Positions 9,035-18,093 of a stretch of DNA of 64,000 bases are shown here, one piece after another. The stretch comes from Streptococcaceae bacterium. Lineage in GTDB: Bacteria > Bacillota > Bacilli > Lactobacillales > Streptococcaceae. Position numbers and translations under genes: made by a program. The stretch spans positions 1 to 64,000 of the forward strand of contig JAKVKP010000002.1 in the NCBI GenBank assembly GCA_022484805.1. Reading direction: 5' to 3'. The notes beneath the pieces are model-generated. The model had not been told where the DNA came from. It searched no databases and saw only the letters and a program-made list of their open reading frames with translations. Within the stretch, counting starts at the first letter, position 1, and every line of letters starts with the position of its first letter.

Positions 9035-9973
9035 TTATTCCGCTGCCTTTTCAGTATATTCACGCACTGTATCATAAGCTGAATCTGCTGCTTCTTGATA
9101 GCCTTTATGATTCCATAAGCTCATTGCCTCTGCACCTTCATCGTCATTTTTCATATTTAAAAATACTTCTTTAATTTGTTTTTTCAATTTATCAGACATT
9201 TTCGGCTGTACAGCGATTGCATCATTTGGAATATCACCTTCGGTTAAGTACAAAACTTTCAAATCAGTAAACAAATCATTATTTGTAAAACTAGAAGCAA
9301 ATACATTACGAGCACCCTCAAATACGAAGGCTGCATCCATTTGGCCATTTAAAACTGCTGTGATTTCACTTGGAATATCATTGACGGTTGTCAACGTTGA
9401 CTCAGTAGTTGGATCTACGCCAGCATCCTTTAATTCTGCTACAGGATAAATATAGCCACTAGCAGAACTTGGACTTAGTGTCGCAATTTTTTTACCTTTC
9501 AAATCTGTTAACTTTGTAATATCACTATCTGCTTTAACTAATATTTCACCCTTAAAGGTGTTAGTTAATTGATCACTAATTGGTAATCCTGTTGTCTGAT
9601 CATAATCCCCAATTTGTGAGGTTAAAATCGCTTCTGCTGCATCCATATCTTTTGCTTGAATGTAGGCTGCTGGAGGCATAATACCAATATCAACTTGTCC
9701 TGAAGCCATTGCTTCAACAATTGTTGAATAATCCGTCGCAAGTGTTACTTCTACTTCACGATTTAATTTTTTAGAAAGATATTCAGCAAATGGCTTTGCC
9801 TTGGCTTCCATTGAACCATCATTATTTGTCGGTACAAATTGAACAACAAGTTTTTGATTTTCTGATGACTGTGTATCACTATCTGAACTCTTTGAATTAC
9901 CAGTACTACACCCTGCTAACACCCCTATTAATAACAAACCAACTAATCCTTTTATCACTGACTTGAAATACAT
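9035..9973 (-). CDS. phnD: phosphonate/phosphate-type substrate-binding lipoprotein
   Basis: Extracellular solute-binding lipoprotein of 312 residues. It has a signal peptide with lipobox LAGC (Cys22), then a Ser-rich linker, then the PhnD fold (LVVQFVPTNNDGSMEAKAKPFAEYLSKKL, DIGIMPPAAYI, LKGKKIATLSPSSASGY). First gene of the operon phnD-phnC-phnE-phnE-phosphoesterase, preceded by AGGAGG. Family members bind phosphonates, phosphite or phosphate esters. The Ser-Pro-Ser-Ser-Ala-Ser-Gly loop is consistent with binding a phosphoryl group, but the true ligand is not shown by sequence. Confidence 0.9.
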   Translation of the reverse strand: MYFKSVIKGLVGLLLIGVLAGCSTGNSKSSDSDTQSSENQKLVVQFVPTNNDGSMEAKAKPFAEYLSKKLNREVEVTLATDYSTIVEAMASGQVDIGIMPPAAYIQAKDMDAAEAILTSQIGDYDQTTGLPISDQLTNTFKGEILVKADSDITKLTDLKGKKIATLSPSSASGYIYPVAELKDAGVDPTTESTLTTVNDIPSEITAVLNGQMDAAFVFEGARNVFASSFTNNDLFTDLKVLYLTEGDIPNDAIAVQPKMSDKLKKQIKEVFLNMKNDDEGAEAMSLWNHKGYQEAADSAYDTVREYTEKAAE

Positions 9974-10106
9974 GTTTCCTCCTAATTGATAATTATTTAT
10001 TACAAATAAATCATAACAAGAATTAACAAAATAAAAAGTGACCTACGTCCTATTTGCATTTTTTTCACTTAATCTTTACAAAATCTCCTTAAATTATTGA
10101 TATTCT

Positions 10107-10129
10107 ATTAACAGATATCTATAGTTAAT
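10107..10129. promoter_or_regulatory. dyad between phnD and the Crp/Fnr-type gene
   Basis: ATTAAC (10107-10112) and GTTAAT (10124-10129) form an inverted repeat around a palindromic AGATATCT. It lies in the divergent intergenic region just upstream of the regulator gene, so it is a candidate operator. Confidence 0.3.
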
Positions 10130-10152
10130 TATTTGTGATGAGGCAACTGATT

Positions 10153-10821
10153 ATGAAAAAAATAAAAGACACTAGCCAATTGGAAAAATTCATCGAAATA
10201 CATTGTTTACAGCTCTATATGTCAACTGATATTGCTTCAATTGCTAATTTATATCGCTTTGATAAAGGAGAAACTTTAATTACAGAAGGTACCATATCTA
10301 AATATCTCTATTTTTTAGTAGATGGTACAGTAATGGTTTTTTCAAATGCGTCAGATAACCGTACAATTTTAATTGACTATGCACAGCCTGTTGTGCCACT
10401 TGGAGAAGCATCATCGTTATGGGGATTGTCGCCCAATAATAATGTCCAAGCTTTTACAGATTGCCTATGCGTCTGCATCTCTTTAGAGGATTATCAGGAA
10501 GCCTTACAAAATGATGTTGTTTTTTTAAAAAACATTTGTCAAACACTTAGTCTTCGTTTAAATTCAGGAATCAATTTAGCAATATCATTAACCGAATCAG
10601 TAGAATCACGACTATCAAAATTTATCCTGACTTATGAAAAAAATGGTATCTTTTCCTTCCAACTAACAATTTGTGCCACTATTTTAAATGTTAGTTACCG
10701 CCATTTATTGAGAACAATCACCAATTTTTGTGCCGAAGATATCTTAGTAAAGAAAAAAAAGCACTATTTAATTAATAATTATTCAATGTTGCAGCAACTA
10801 GCGGATGGCTATAAAAAATGA
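10153..10821 (+). CDS. Crp/Fnr-type transcriptional regulator (YeiL-like)
   Basis: 222 residues. There is an N-terminal cyclic-nucleotide-binding-type beta roll (FDKGETLITEGTISKYLYFLVDGTVMVFS) and a long dimerisation helix. The C-terminal DNA-binding region is degenerate (FQLTICATILNVSYRHLLRTITNFCAEDILVKKKKHYLI), matching the T-x-x-x-LA-x-x-L-x-V-S-x-R-x-x-x-R pattern of the family. The cAMP-contacting residues of Crp are not evident, so the ligand is unlikely to be cAMP. ATG 10153 is chosen because GAGG lies 9 nt upstream; GTG 10135 and ATG 10138 are in frame. Divergent from phnD, so it probably regulates that operon. Confidence 0.82.
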   Translation: MKKIKDTSQLEKFIEIHCLQLYMSTDIASIANLYRFDKGETLITEGTISKYLYFLVDGTVMVFSNASDNRTILIDYAQPVVPLGEASSLWGLSPNNNVQAFTDCLCVCISLEDYQEALQNDVVFLKNICQTLSLRLNSGINLAISLTESVESRLSKFILTYEKNGIFSFQLTICATILNVSYRHLLRTITNFCAEDILVKKKKHYLINNYSMLQQLADGYKK

Positions 10822-10845
10822 GTCCAGAACGACTGTTCTGGACTC
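10820..10845 (+). terminator. perfect hairpin at the stop of the Crp-type gene
   Basis: GAGTCCAGAAC (10820-10830), loop GACT, GTTCTGGACTC (10835-10845): 11 perfect pairs overlapping the stop codon. Followed by TAATTT, a weak U-tract. Confidence 0.65.
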
Positions 10846-10961
10846 TAATTTAGTGTTACTTCATGAATAGTTATTTGCACCATCAAAACAATTTAGACAA
10901 ATGAGTCTAATATCTTAATCTAATAAAGAGACAATATCTTTCATATAGCTGAAAATATAAA

Positions 10962-11456
10962 TTAATTAATTCGTTCTAAACAATTAACTACTCCACTTTC
11001 AGCAAAAGTAATTTGATTATTATTTGGATTATCTGTTATAATCACAATCACCGCTAGATTATAATCGGCTTTTTTGAGCGCTTCAAAATCAACCTTAACA
11101 ATTGGATCTCCTTGACTGACCTGATTGCCTTGCTTGTTTAGCACTTCAAAAAATTTACCATTTAAATTCACAGTATCAATGCCAATATGAACAAGTATTG
11201 ACATACCATCATTCATTCTGATACCAAAAGCGTGACCAGTTGGATATAATAACTCCAATGTACCTGAAACGGGTGCCACAATTGTTTGCTTAGTTTCCAC
11301 TGGATAAATAGAAATACTCTGACCTAATAATTGTTCTGAAAAAACTGAATCTGTCACTTCATTTATTGGGAAAATCTGTCCATTAATCGGAGAAAGTATA
11401 CCTTCATCAGAATTGTTTTGAGCTAATCTCTTTTTGATTTGATTGAAAAAAGTCAT
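10962..11456 (-). CDS. PTS glucose-family EIIA component
   Basis: Cytosolic phosphocarrier of 164 residues that passes phosphate from HPr to the sugar-specific EIIB. The family core is intact: TGHAFGIR with His75 and ILVHIGIDTVNLNGKFFEV with the phosphorylated His90. Last gene of the beta-glucoside operon, 31 nt after the 6-phospho-beta-glucosidase gene. The EIIBC at 14062-15459 lacks a IIA domain, so this separate IIA most likely completes it. Confidence 0.92.
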   Translation of the reverse strand: MTFFNQIKKRLAQNNSDEGILSPINGQIFPINEVTDSVFSEQLLGQSISIYPVETKQTIVAPVSGTLELLYPTGHAFGIRMNDGMSILVHIGIDTVNLNGKFFEVLNKQGNQVSQGDPIVKVDFEALKKADYNLAVIVIITDNPNNNQITFAESGVVNCLERIN

Positions 11457-11487
11457 CCTGCCTCCTTTAGTATTTCAAGCATTAAAT

Positions 11488-12969
<1,482 letters not shown>

Positions 12970-12973
12970 TTAG

Positions 12974-14038
12974 CTAATCTAGAACATCAAAACCTTTTGC
13001 CTTCATTTTGTAATCATAACAATCCATATTTTCGCCAAACGTCATATAAAGTCGATGCTTATAAGGCGTTTTACCCTCATACCATGTTCCAAAAATTTGA
13101 GATTGACCATGCTTTTCAACTCTTGGTTCTGGAGTGAAGCCTTTAGATCCCCATTTGCCTTCAAAGTGAAATTCTTTATCACAAAATTTGAAAACCGCAT
13201 CTTTATAAACACAGGTACCATCATCGACATAAGGTAAATGAACAAAATCAGCCGTCATGGTAACCTCGTCAGAAAAAATAGGTAATTCGCCATCAATGTA
13301 ATAATAGGCAAATATTTTCCCGCAATTTTCAATACTAATCAGCGCCTGTTCTTTTCTACCATCTTCTCGAATACCCATCATATTCATATAAAAATAACCA
13401 AAATCATCAGTAATGCCATCAAAGCCATGAGTTTCAGTAGGAATAAACAAGCGATCATGCTCTCCGATTCCCATCACTTTTTGATTATCCATTACACCAA
13501 TATAAGTAGCCGCTTGAATAATGGTCGACACATGATTATACATTGATTCATGTTCAAAAATCGCAGTTGGCCATAATTCACCTTTAATCTTAAAAAAGTC
13601 ACCTTCACTTGCCGTATAATAATCTTCCGAAAAACGGAATTCTGTTTTCGGTATTTCCGAGCCAAATGAAAAAACATCCGATTGCTCTTTTAAAGAATGA
13701 TAGTCAGAAATTTTAACACCTGCTTGCGCAACTTCAGATTGATGATAAACCGATTTTTGAGGTGATAAATAATCATCACCTAATTCAACTAAATTTCCAA
13801 AACGGAATTCACCTTTAATCATATCGGTATGTCGAACATAGAGAATCGGTTTTTGAGTAACATCTCCATTTGGAAAAATCATACCAATCACATCAGCAAG
13901 TGACATTATCGGATGACCATCAAATTCATTATCAAAAACCTCAGGTGTAGACTTTGTTAAATCTTTAATTTTGAGTTGTTTAGCGGTCGCATATAATGCT
14001 TGTCCACTACTATTTTTAAAATTTACACTTTGAACCAT
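12974..14038 (-). CDS. conserved unknown protein in beta-glucoside PTS operon
   Basis: A 354-residue protein with no signal peptide or membrane segment. It is rich in beta-strand-like Tyr/Phe/Asp segments (GDFFKIKGELWPTAIFEHESMY, GFDGITDDFGYFYMNMMG, FHFEGKWGSKGF). The repeated F-x-x-x-G-E/K-W and acidic turns suggest a large beta-barrel or sandwich, loosely recalling lipocalin-like domains of the CrtC/AttH kind, but I see no diagnostic motif. It lies between EIIBC (24 nt) and 6-phospho-beta-glucosidase (22 nt), so it is co-transcribed with beta-glucoside uptake. A role in aglycone handling or sugar ester processing is a guess. Confidence 0.75.
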   Translation of the reverse strand: MVQSVNFKNSSGQALYATAKQLKIKDLTKSTPEVFDNEFDGHPIMSLADVIGMIFPNGDVTQKPILYVRHTDMIKGEFRFGNLVELGDDYLSPQKSVYHQSEVAQAGVKISDYHSLKEQSDVFSFGSEIPKTEFRFSEDYYTASEGDFFKIKGELWPTAIFEHESMYNHVSTIIQAATYIGVMDNQKVMGIGEHDRLFIPTETHGFDGITDDFGYFYMNMMGIREDGRKEQALISIENCGKIFAYYYIDGELPIFSDEVTMTADFVHLPYVDDGTCVYKDAVFKFCDKEFHFEGKWGSKGFTPEPRVEKHGQSQIFGTWYEGKTPYKHRLYMTFGENMDCYDYKMKAKGFDVLD

Positions 14039-14061
14039 TTACTTAATCCTCCATTTAATTT

Positions 14062-15459
14062 TTATTTCGTTGCATCTAAATCCGTTAAAAATATTACACC
14101 GAGAGCACCAAGTATTGAAGCACCTATGGTGACAACAACACCAATTACTAGGTTGCTTAGCGAGCCAACTGTATAAAAGGGTACTAATGATAGCAAACTA
14201 ACAGAAGCAAGTAGTGAACATTTTAAACCAAATACACCTGCAAAGAAGCCACCAATCAAACAAGCACCAATCATCACTCGAATCGTTGATTTAGACTTTA
14301 AACAGATACCATATAAAGATGGCTCTGTAATACCCGCCGCTAAACCTGAAATCGCAAAGCCTGTTGCTGCGCTTCGATTTTTCTTAAACTTAATAATCGC
14401 ACCAACTGACATACCATACATCACAAATGATGAAACCACCATACATGGAAAGAAGAAACTTTCAAATCCAACTGCTGAGGCAGCTGTTAAAGCAGCAACA
14501 TATATTGCCACATGCATACCAAATAAAACCATAATTGGAACTAATGCGGTCAAAACCATCATTGATAAAACTTTAATAGGTAATGCTGAATTACCAAAGT
14601 ACATAAAAATACTGCTGAATAATTGACCAATGTATGAGCCTAGCGGAGCACATAGGGTAAACATCACAATAGTCATTACTGCAATATTTAAAATTGGCAC
14701 CACGAGTGATGAAATGGCTGAAGGTACAAATTTATTAAAAAATCGATTAACATATTTGAAAAGCCATACTCCCAATAGCACTGGCAAAAATTGTTGACTA
14801 TAATTAGCGACTGGTACAGATATGCCAAAAATTGCAAATGTCTTTACTGTGCCAACAAGATTGACAAAATCTGGTACGATAATCAGGGCACCTAGAAACA
14901 TCCCCCAAACTGGATCAATCTTCATCTGCTTCGCCGCTGTATAACCAATAAAAATAGGTAAAAAATAAAACAAAGCCGTAAATAAAAAATTACACATCAC
15001 ATAAAAATCACTTGTATCTGAAATTAGATTAAGCATCGTTGGACCAAGTAAAACACCAACTGTCTTCCAAATTGAAACACCGATTAATACTGGAATAATG
15101 GGAGCCATTGAATTCATAATATAAGTAATTACATGATTAAAAACACTTTTCACTGTTAACTTTGAATCTTCAATTTCATCCAAATTTTCATCAATTTCAG
15201 CTTTCTTCAAAAGGTCACCTAATTCGCATAAATGCTCGTAAACACTGCCAACATTGGGACCAATAATAACTTGAAAGCTACTGCCAATAATTTTAATTCC
15301 AAGAACACCATCAACTTGACGTAAACCCTTTTGATCCACTAAATTTAAATCAATTAATTCAAATCTTAAACGTGTTGCACAATGAAAAACCGAGCTTATA
15401 TTTTTACTACCACCAATTTTGCTTAATACTTCTTTAGCGATTGTTTTATTATCTGTCAT
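14062..15459 (-). CDS. PTS beta-glucoside-type EIIBC permease
   Basis: Membrane permease that imports and phosphorylates a beta-glucoside. The N-terminal EIIB domain (about 1-90) carries the phosphorylated Cys27 in SSVFHCATRLRFEL. The EIIC domain (about 105-460) has about ten hydrophobic segments and the conserved GITEPSLYGICLKSK motif. At 465 residues it lacks the C-terminal EIIA of BglP/BglF; the separate EIIA at 10962-11456 fills that role. Its Shine-Dalgarno lies about 32 nt upstream of the ATG with a hairpin in between (see 15469-15499). Follows the licT gene. Confidence 0.92.
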   Translation of the reverse strand: MTDNKTIAKEVLSKIGGSKNISSVFHCATRLRFELIDLNLVDQKGLRQVDGVLGIKIIGSSFQVIIGPNVGSVYEHLCELGDLLKKAEIDENLDEIEDSKLTVKSVFNHVITYIMNSMAPIIPVLIGVSIWKTVGVLLGPTMLNLISDTSDFYVMCNFLFTALFYFLPIFIGYTAAKQMKIDPVWGMFLGALIIVPDFVNLVGTVKTFAIFGISVPVANYSQQFLPVLLGVWLFKYVNRFFNKFVPSAISSLVVPILNIAVMTIVMFTLCAPLGSYIGQLFSSIFMYFGNSALPIKVLSMMVLTALVPIMVLFGMHVAIYVAALTAASAVGFESFFFPCMVVSSFVMYGMSVGAIIKFKKNRSAATGFAISGLAAGITEPSLYGICLKSKSTIRVMIGACLIGGFFAGVFGLKCSLLASVSLLSLVPFYTVGSLSNLVIGVVVTIGASILGALGVIFLTDLDATK

Positions 15460-15468
15460 ATTACTTCT

Positions 15469-15499
15469 TGTTGAGTAATAAAACTCAACATCCTCCTTT
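15469..15499 (-). promoter_or_regulatory. Shine-Dalgarno separated from AUG by a hairpin
   Basis: On the minus strand AAAGGAGGA (15491-15499) is followed at once by a perfect 8-bp hairpin, TGTTGAGT-TTTATT-ACTCAACA (15469-15490), then 9 nt to the EIIBC ATG. Linear spacing is about 32 nt, but folding the hairpin brings it to about 10 nt. No in-frame start codon lies closer to the SD. Confidence 0.6.
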
Positions 15500-15613
15500 C
15501 AGCAATTATTAATTTATAACTATTTTTAATTACTTCTGTCTTTAACTACTTTTATTATTTTTCAAATTTTTTATTGAAATCGGCCGAATTTCATTAAATA
15601 ATCAACTCTATCA

Positions 15614-16477
15614 TCAACTCCTCTCATGTTCCTTTTCAAAATCAATATTTTTCATCATTTGAGCTAAATGAATAATTAAATATAATTTCTGTTCTTTACC
15701 AAGCTTATTTTTGGTTATTAGATGAATATATTGACTAATTTTATCAACTGTTTTTTCGGCTTGTGGATGTTGAGCAGACAATGTTTCTAACAACTGAACA
15801 TCCGCCTCGTTTTCTTCATTAAATTGAACATTTCGCTTTTCTAGCATATATCGTAAATGGATAATAAAACGATTATAATAATAATCATCCTCAGAAAACG
15901 TCGTTTGTAAATCGCTGGCTACAATATCGCAAATATCATTGATAACACGTGTTAATTGATAAGTTTCTTGCATGTTATTAGACAATTCTGAATTAACAAT
16001 ATGTAAGGCAATAAAGTAAGCCTCATTCGTTTCAAATTGATAATTCAACTTTTTATTTAGTTCATTAATTACGTTCAGACCCAATTGATACTCCACTGGA
16101 TAAATTCTTTTAATATCCCACAGAATCGAATTATCAAAAAAGATGCCCAATTTTAATCGATCGATCAAATTTACAATATGGTCAATAATGGTAATATAAA
16201 TTGTATCGCTCAATGATAGCTCGGATTCTTCTTTTAATTTTGCAATTATAGACATGCATACTTCAATTACATCATTGTCAACATCAACAATCATTTCTTG
16301 AAATCTTCTTGCAGTAGACTCACTTTCCAATACAAATTTTTGCTCTATCTTTTCTTGATCAACCAAATCGTTAGGTCTTTTATTAAAACCAATTGATAAA
16401 CCTTTCAGCATCACTTCCTGTCCATTGCTGTTTTTAATTGAAACCATATTATTATTAATCACTTTATAAATTTTCAA
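15614..16477 (-). CDS. licT: BglG/LicT family transcriptional antiterminator
   Basis: 287 residues. There is an N-terminal RNA-binding CAT domain (MKIYKVINNNMVSIKNSNGQEVMLKGLSIGFNKRPND, about 1-55) followed by two PRD domains with conserved histidines (DHIVNL, ALHIVNSE, FIIHLRYML, IHLAQMM). In this family, PTS phosphorylation of PRDs controls dimerisation and binding to a RAT RNA that prevents termination. First gene of the beta-glucoside operon, and it starts with TTG after GGGAGG. A terminator with RAT-like sequence lies in its own leader, so it likely autoregulates. Confidence 0.93.
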   Translation of the reverse strand: MKIYKVINNNMVSIKNSNGQEVMLKGLSIGFNKRPNDLVDQEKIEQKFVLESESTARRFQEMIVDVDNDVIEVCMSIIAKLKEESELSLSDTIYITIIDHIVNLIDRLKLGIFFDNSILWDIKRIYPVEYQLGLNVINELNKKLNYQFETNEAYFIALHIVNSELSNNMQETYQLTRVINDICDIVASDLQTTFSEDDYYYNRFIIHLRYMLEKRNVQFNEENEADVQLLETLSAQHPQAEKTVDKISQYIHLITKNKLGKEQKLYLIIHLAQMMKNIDFEKEHERS

Positions 16478-16510
16478 AATTAACCTCCCTTCAATTTTAT
16501 GGTTATTCTT

Positions 16511-16580
16511 AAAAGAGCAAAAAAAGCAAGACCATTACAACAAAAATGTCGTAATCAGGTCTTGCTTAACTAAATAATCA
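16511..16580 (-). promoter_or_regulatory. terminator/antiterminator leader of the licT operon
   Basis: On the minus strand the leader forms a strong terminator: AAGCAAGACC (16558-16567) pairs with GGTCTTGCTT (16524-16533), with an inner stem TTACGACA/TGTTGTAA, and is followed by TTTTTTGCTCTTTT. Just upstream, GATTATTT..AAGCAAGACC resembles a LicT-type RAT (GGATTGTTACT..GCAAAACC), and its 3' half is the 5' arm of the terminator, as expected for mutually exclusive structures. The RAT match is partial. Confidence 0.7.
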
Positions 16581-16601
16581 CATTGCTGACTTTACAAATA
16601 C

Positions 16602-16629
16602 ATTATAACAGCTTTATTTTATTTTGCAA
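16602..16629 (-). promoter_or_regulatory. licT operon promoter
   Basis: Minus strand -35 TTGCAA (16624-16629), 16-bp spacer, -10 TATAAT (16602-16607). Overlapped by a cre site. Confidence 0.7.
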
Positions 16630-16638
16630 GCGTTTTCA
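16625..16638 (-). promoter_or_regulatory. CcpA cre site over the licT -35
   Basis: TGAAAACGCTTGCA on the minus strand fits the cre consensus TGWAANCGNTNWCA with one mismatch. Overlap with the -35 predicts carbon catabolite repression of the beta-glucoside operon. Confidence 0.75.
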
Positions 16639-16979
16639 TAAAAAAGATTCAATTTCTAATAATCTCTATTCTAATTAAATATTAATATCAATAAGTAATC
16701 ATATGACAAAATGCTAATCTGAACTTTTTTCAAATTGTATTAGCAACTATAACTAATTTAAAAACTACTTCTGGCATTGAGTTCACTTAAATCAAAACAA
16801 TTCGACACTATCTATTTGATGGGCACGCTAGCATTAGTTTTTCTATAAGTCATTAAAATTGCTACTTCAATACTATCAAAAATAGATAAGCCTCCTAATG
16901 CTCTATGTCTCTCCAGTCTCAACTCACTTTATATCAAGATAATATCACTCAAAATATATTAAATACAAAATATTAATAA
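16639..16979. other. gene-free stretch upstream of the licT operon
   Basis: About 340 nt of AT-rich sequence between the licT promoter and the hairpin at 16980. A 38-codon minus-strand frame near 16815-16930 reads RHRALGGLSIFDSIE, faintly like an IS3-type transposase tail, but it is too short to call. Confidence 0.4.
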
Positions 16980-17021
16980 AGACTTCCGAGTGCAAATCTC
17001 CACAATTAGCACTGAAAGTCT
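16980..17021 (-). terminator. hairpin after the TIM-barrel-like gene
   Basis: AGACTT..AGTGC and GCACT..AAGTCT arms with a small internal mismatch, 60 nt after the stop at 17082. On the minus strand it is followed by TTATTAAT. Moderate support. Confidence 0.5.
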
Positions 17022-17081
17022 CTATAAACAATAATTACAACTTTTTATTAATAAATAATTTGCTGAATAGTTGATTGGTAA

Positions 17082-18005
17082 TCATCTATTAATAGATCTT
17101 GCCATCCTAGCAACCGTATGACGTTTGCCACGAATCGCATCAGATAATTCTTTAATATTTTCAATACCAACTAATCCCATATTCGCATCACCAATGTGCT
17201 GAATATCTATGCCCAAAACTTTATTTCTAATCCCAATATTTTGAATTACCTCGGGTTGAGAGCTCTCTTGAGAAGTTCCAATTGCGCTCATAACTAGTTT
17301 TCCTTTTGAATGAACTAAATCAACTACCTCTTTTACTTGGGAATCACTAATTCCCCAAACTGTCCCAACAGCTGGGACTAGGACAATATCCGCGCCTGCC
17401 AATAAAAATTGTTCAGCTGATTGAATACTGACAACTGGCTCATCAACTCCTGAGCTATGCATTTTACCAGCAATAATAAGACCATCAAAATACTTTTTAG
17501 CAATTGCAACATTTTTTGCAATTAAATCATTGGTAACACCTGTTCCAGGATTACCTGTTAAAAGAATAAAATCCAGCCCTAAATCATTAGCCTTAGTGAA
17601 GGTTTCAATTGAAGCCTTTCGGCCCGGCGCAATACTCACACGAGTAGATTCAAGATTTAGCTTTTCTGCAACTGGCTCAACGTTCATACCAATAGGTAAA
17701 CCAACTAACTCTTTTAATCGATTTATTATATTACTATTTGGAATACAGGTTTCTGCTGAATATTGTCCTTCATATGCGGCAACAACAATTGGGTGATTAA
17801 CATCAAAAGCATTAAGTAAAATCATATCTGCACCATAGGCTCTTGACATTTCAGCACAAGTGATATCTCCGGCAACTGAAGGATGAATTACTACGTTTTC
17901 AGAAAGAATTACTCTTCCTTCACTCGCCTTAATGCTCTGAAATAATTCCTCTTTTGTCATATTTTTAATTTCAGATGAGGTAGCACTAATCAATCTTTGT
18001 ACCAT
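17082..18005 (-). CDS. TIM-barrel-like protein of unknown function (DUF7916-like)
   Basis: 307 residues. The sequence has the alternating strand/helix rhythm of a (beta/alpha)8 enzyme, with G-rich strand ends: GDITCAEMSRAYGADMILLNAFD, LDFILLTGNPGTGVTND, FDGLIIAGKMHSSGVDEP, GADIVLVPAVGTVWG. Proteins of this type are often annotated as PEP phosphonomutase-like and sit beside lactose/cellobiose-type EIIC genes, as here. The start at 18005 is chosen because GGAGGG lies 7 nt upstream; a longer frame to 18035 lacks a ribosome site. Probably co-transcribed with the EIIC at 18094. Substrate unknown; a sugar-phosphate aldolase or hydrolase role is only inference. Confidence 0.72.
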   Translation of the reverse strand: MVQRLISATSSEIKNMTKEELFQSIKASEGRVILSENVVIHPSVAGDITCAEMSRAYGADMILLNAFDVNHPIVVAAYEGQYSAETCIPNSNIINRLKELVGLPIGMNVEPVAEKLNLESTRVSIAPGRKASIETFTKANDLGLDFILLTGNPGTGVTNDLIAKNVAIAKKYFDGLIIAGKMHSSGVDEPVVSIQSAEQFLLAGADIVLVPAVGTVWGISDSQVKEVVDLVHSKGKLVMSAIGTSQESSQPEVIQNIGIRNKVLGIDIQHIGDANMGLVGIENIKELSDAIRGKRHTVARMARSINR

Positions 18006-18093
18006 TATAAAGCCCTCCATATATTTTTCTATCAATTTAACTATTCTTCTTAAACGATTAGCTATTCTTACAAGTTAATAATTTTTAGTTCCA

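Noticed and set aside
15553-15590. Palindrome around CGGCCG in the licT-EIIBC gap considered as a terminator
   Set aside because: The following bases on the minus strand are A-rich, with no T-run, and the downstream operon genes need to be transcribed.
16815-16935. 38-codon minus-strand frame reading like an IS3-type transposase tail
   Set aside because: Too short, bounded by stops, no inverted repeats or DDE residues, and the resemblance rests on about ten residues.
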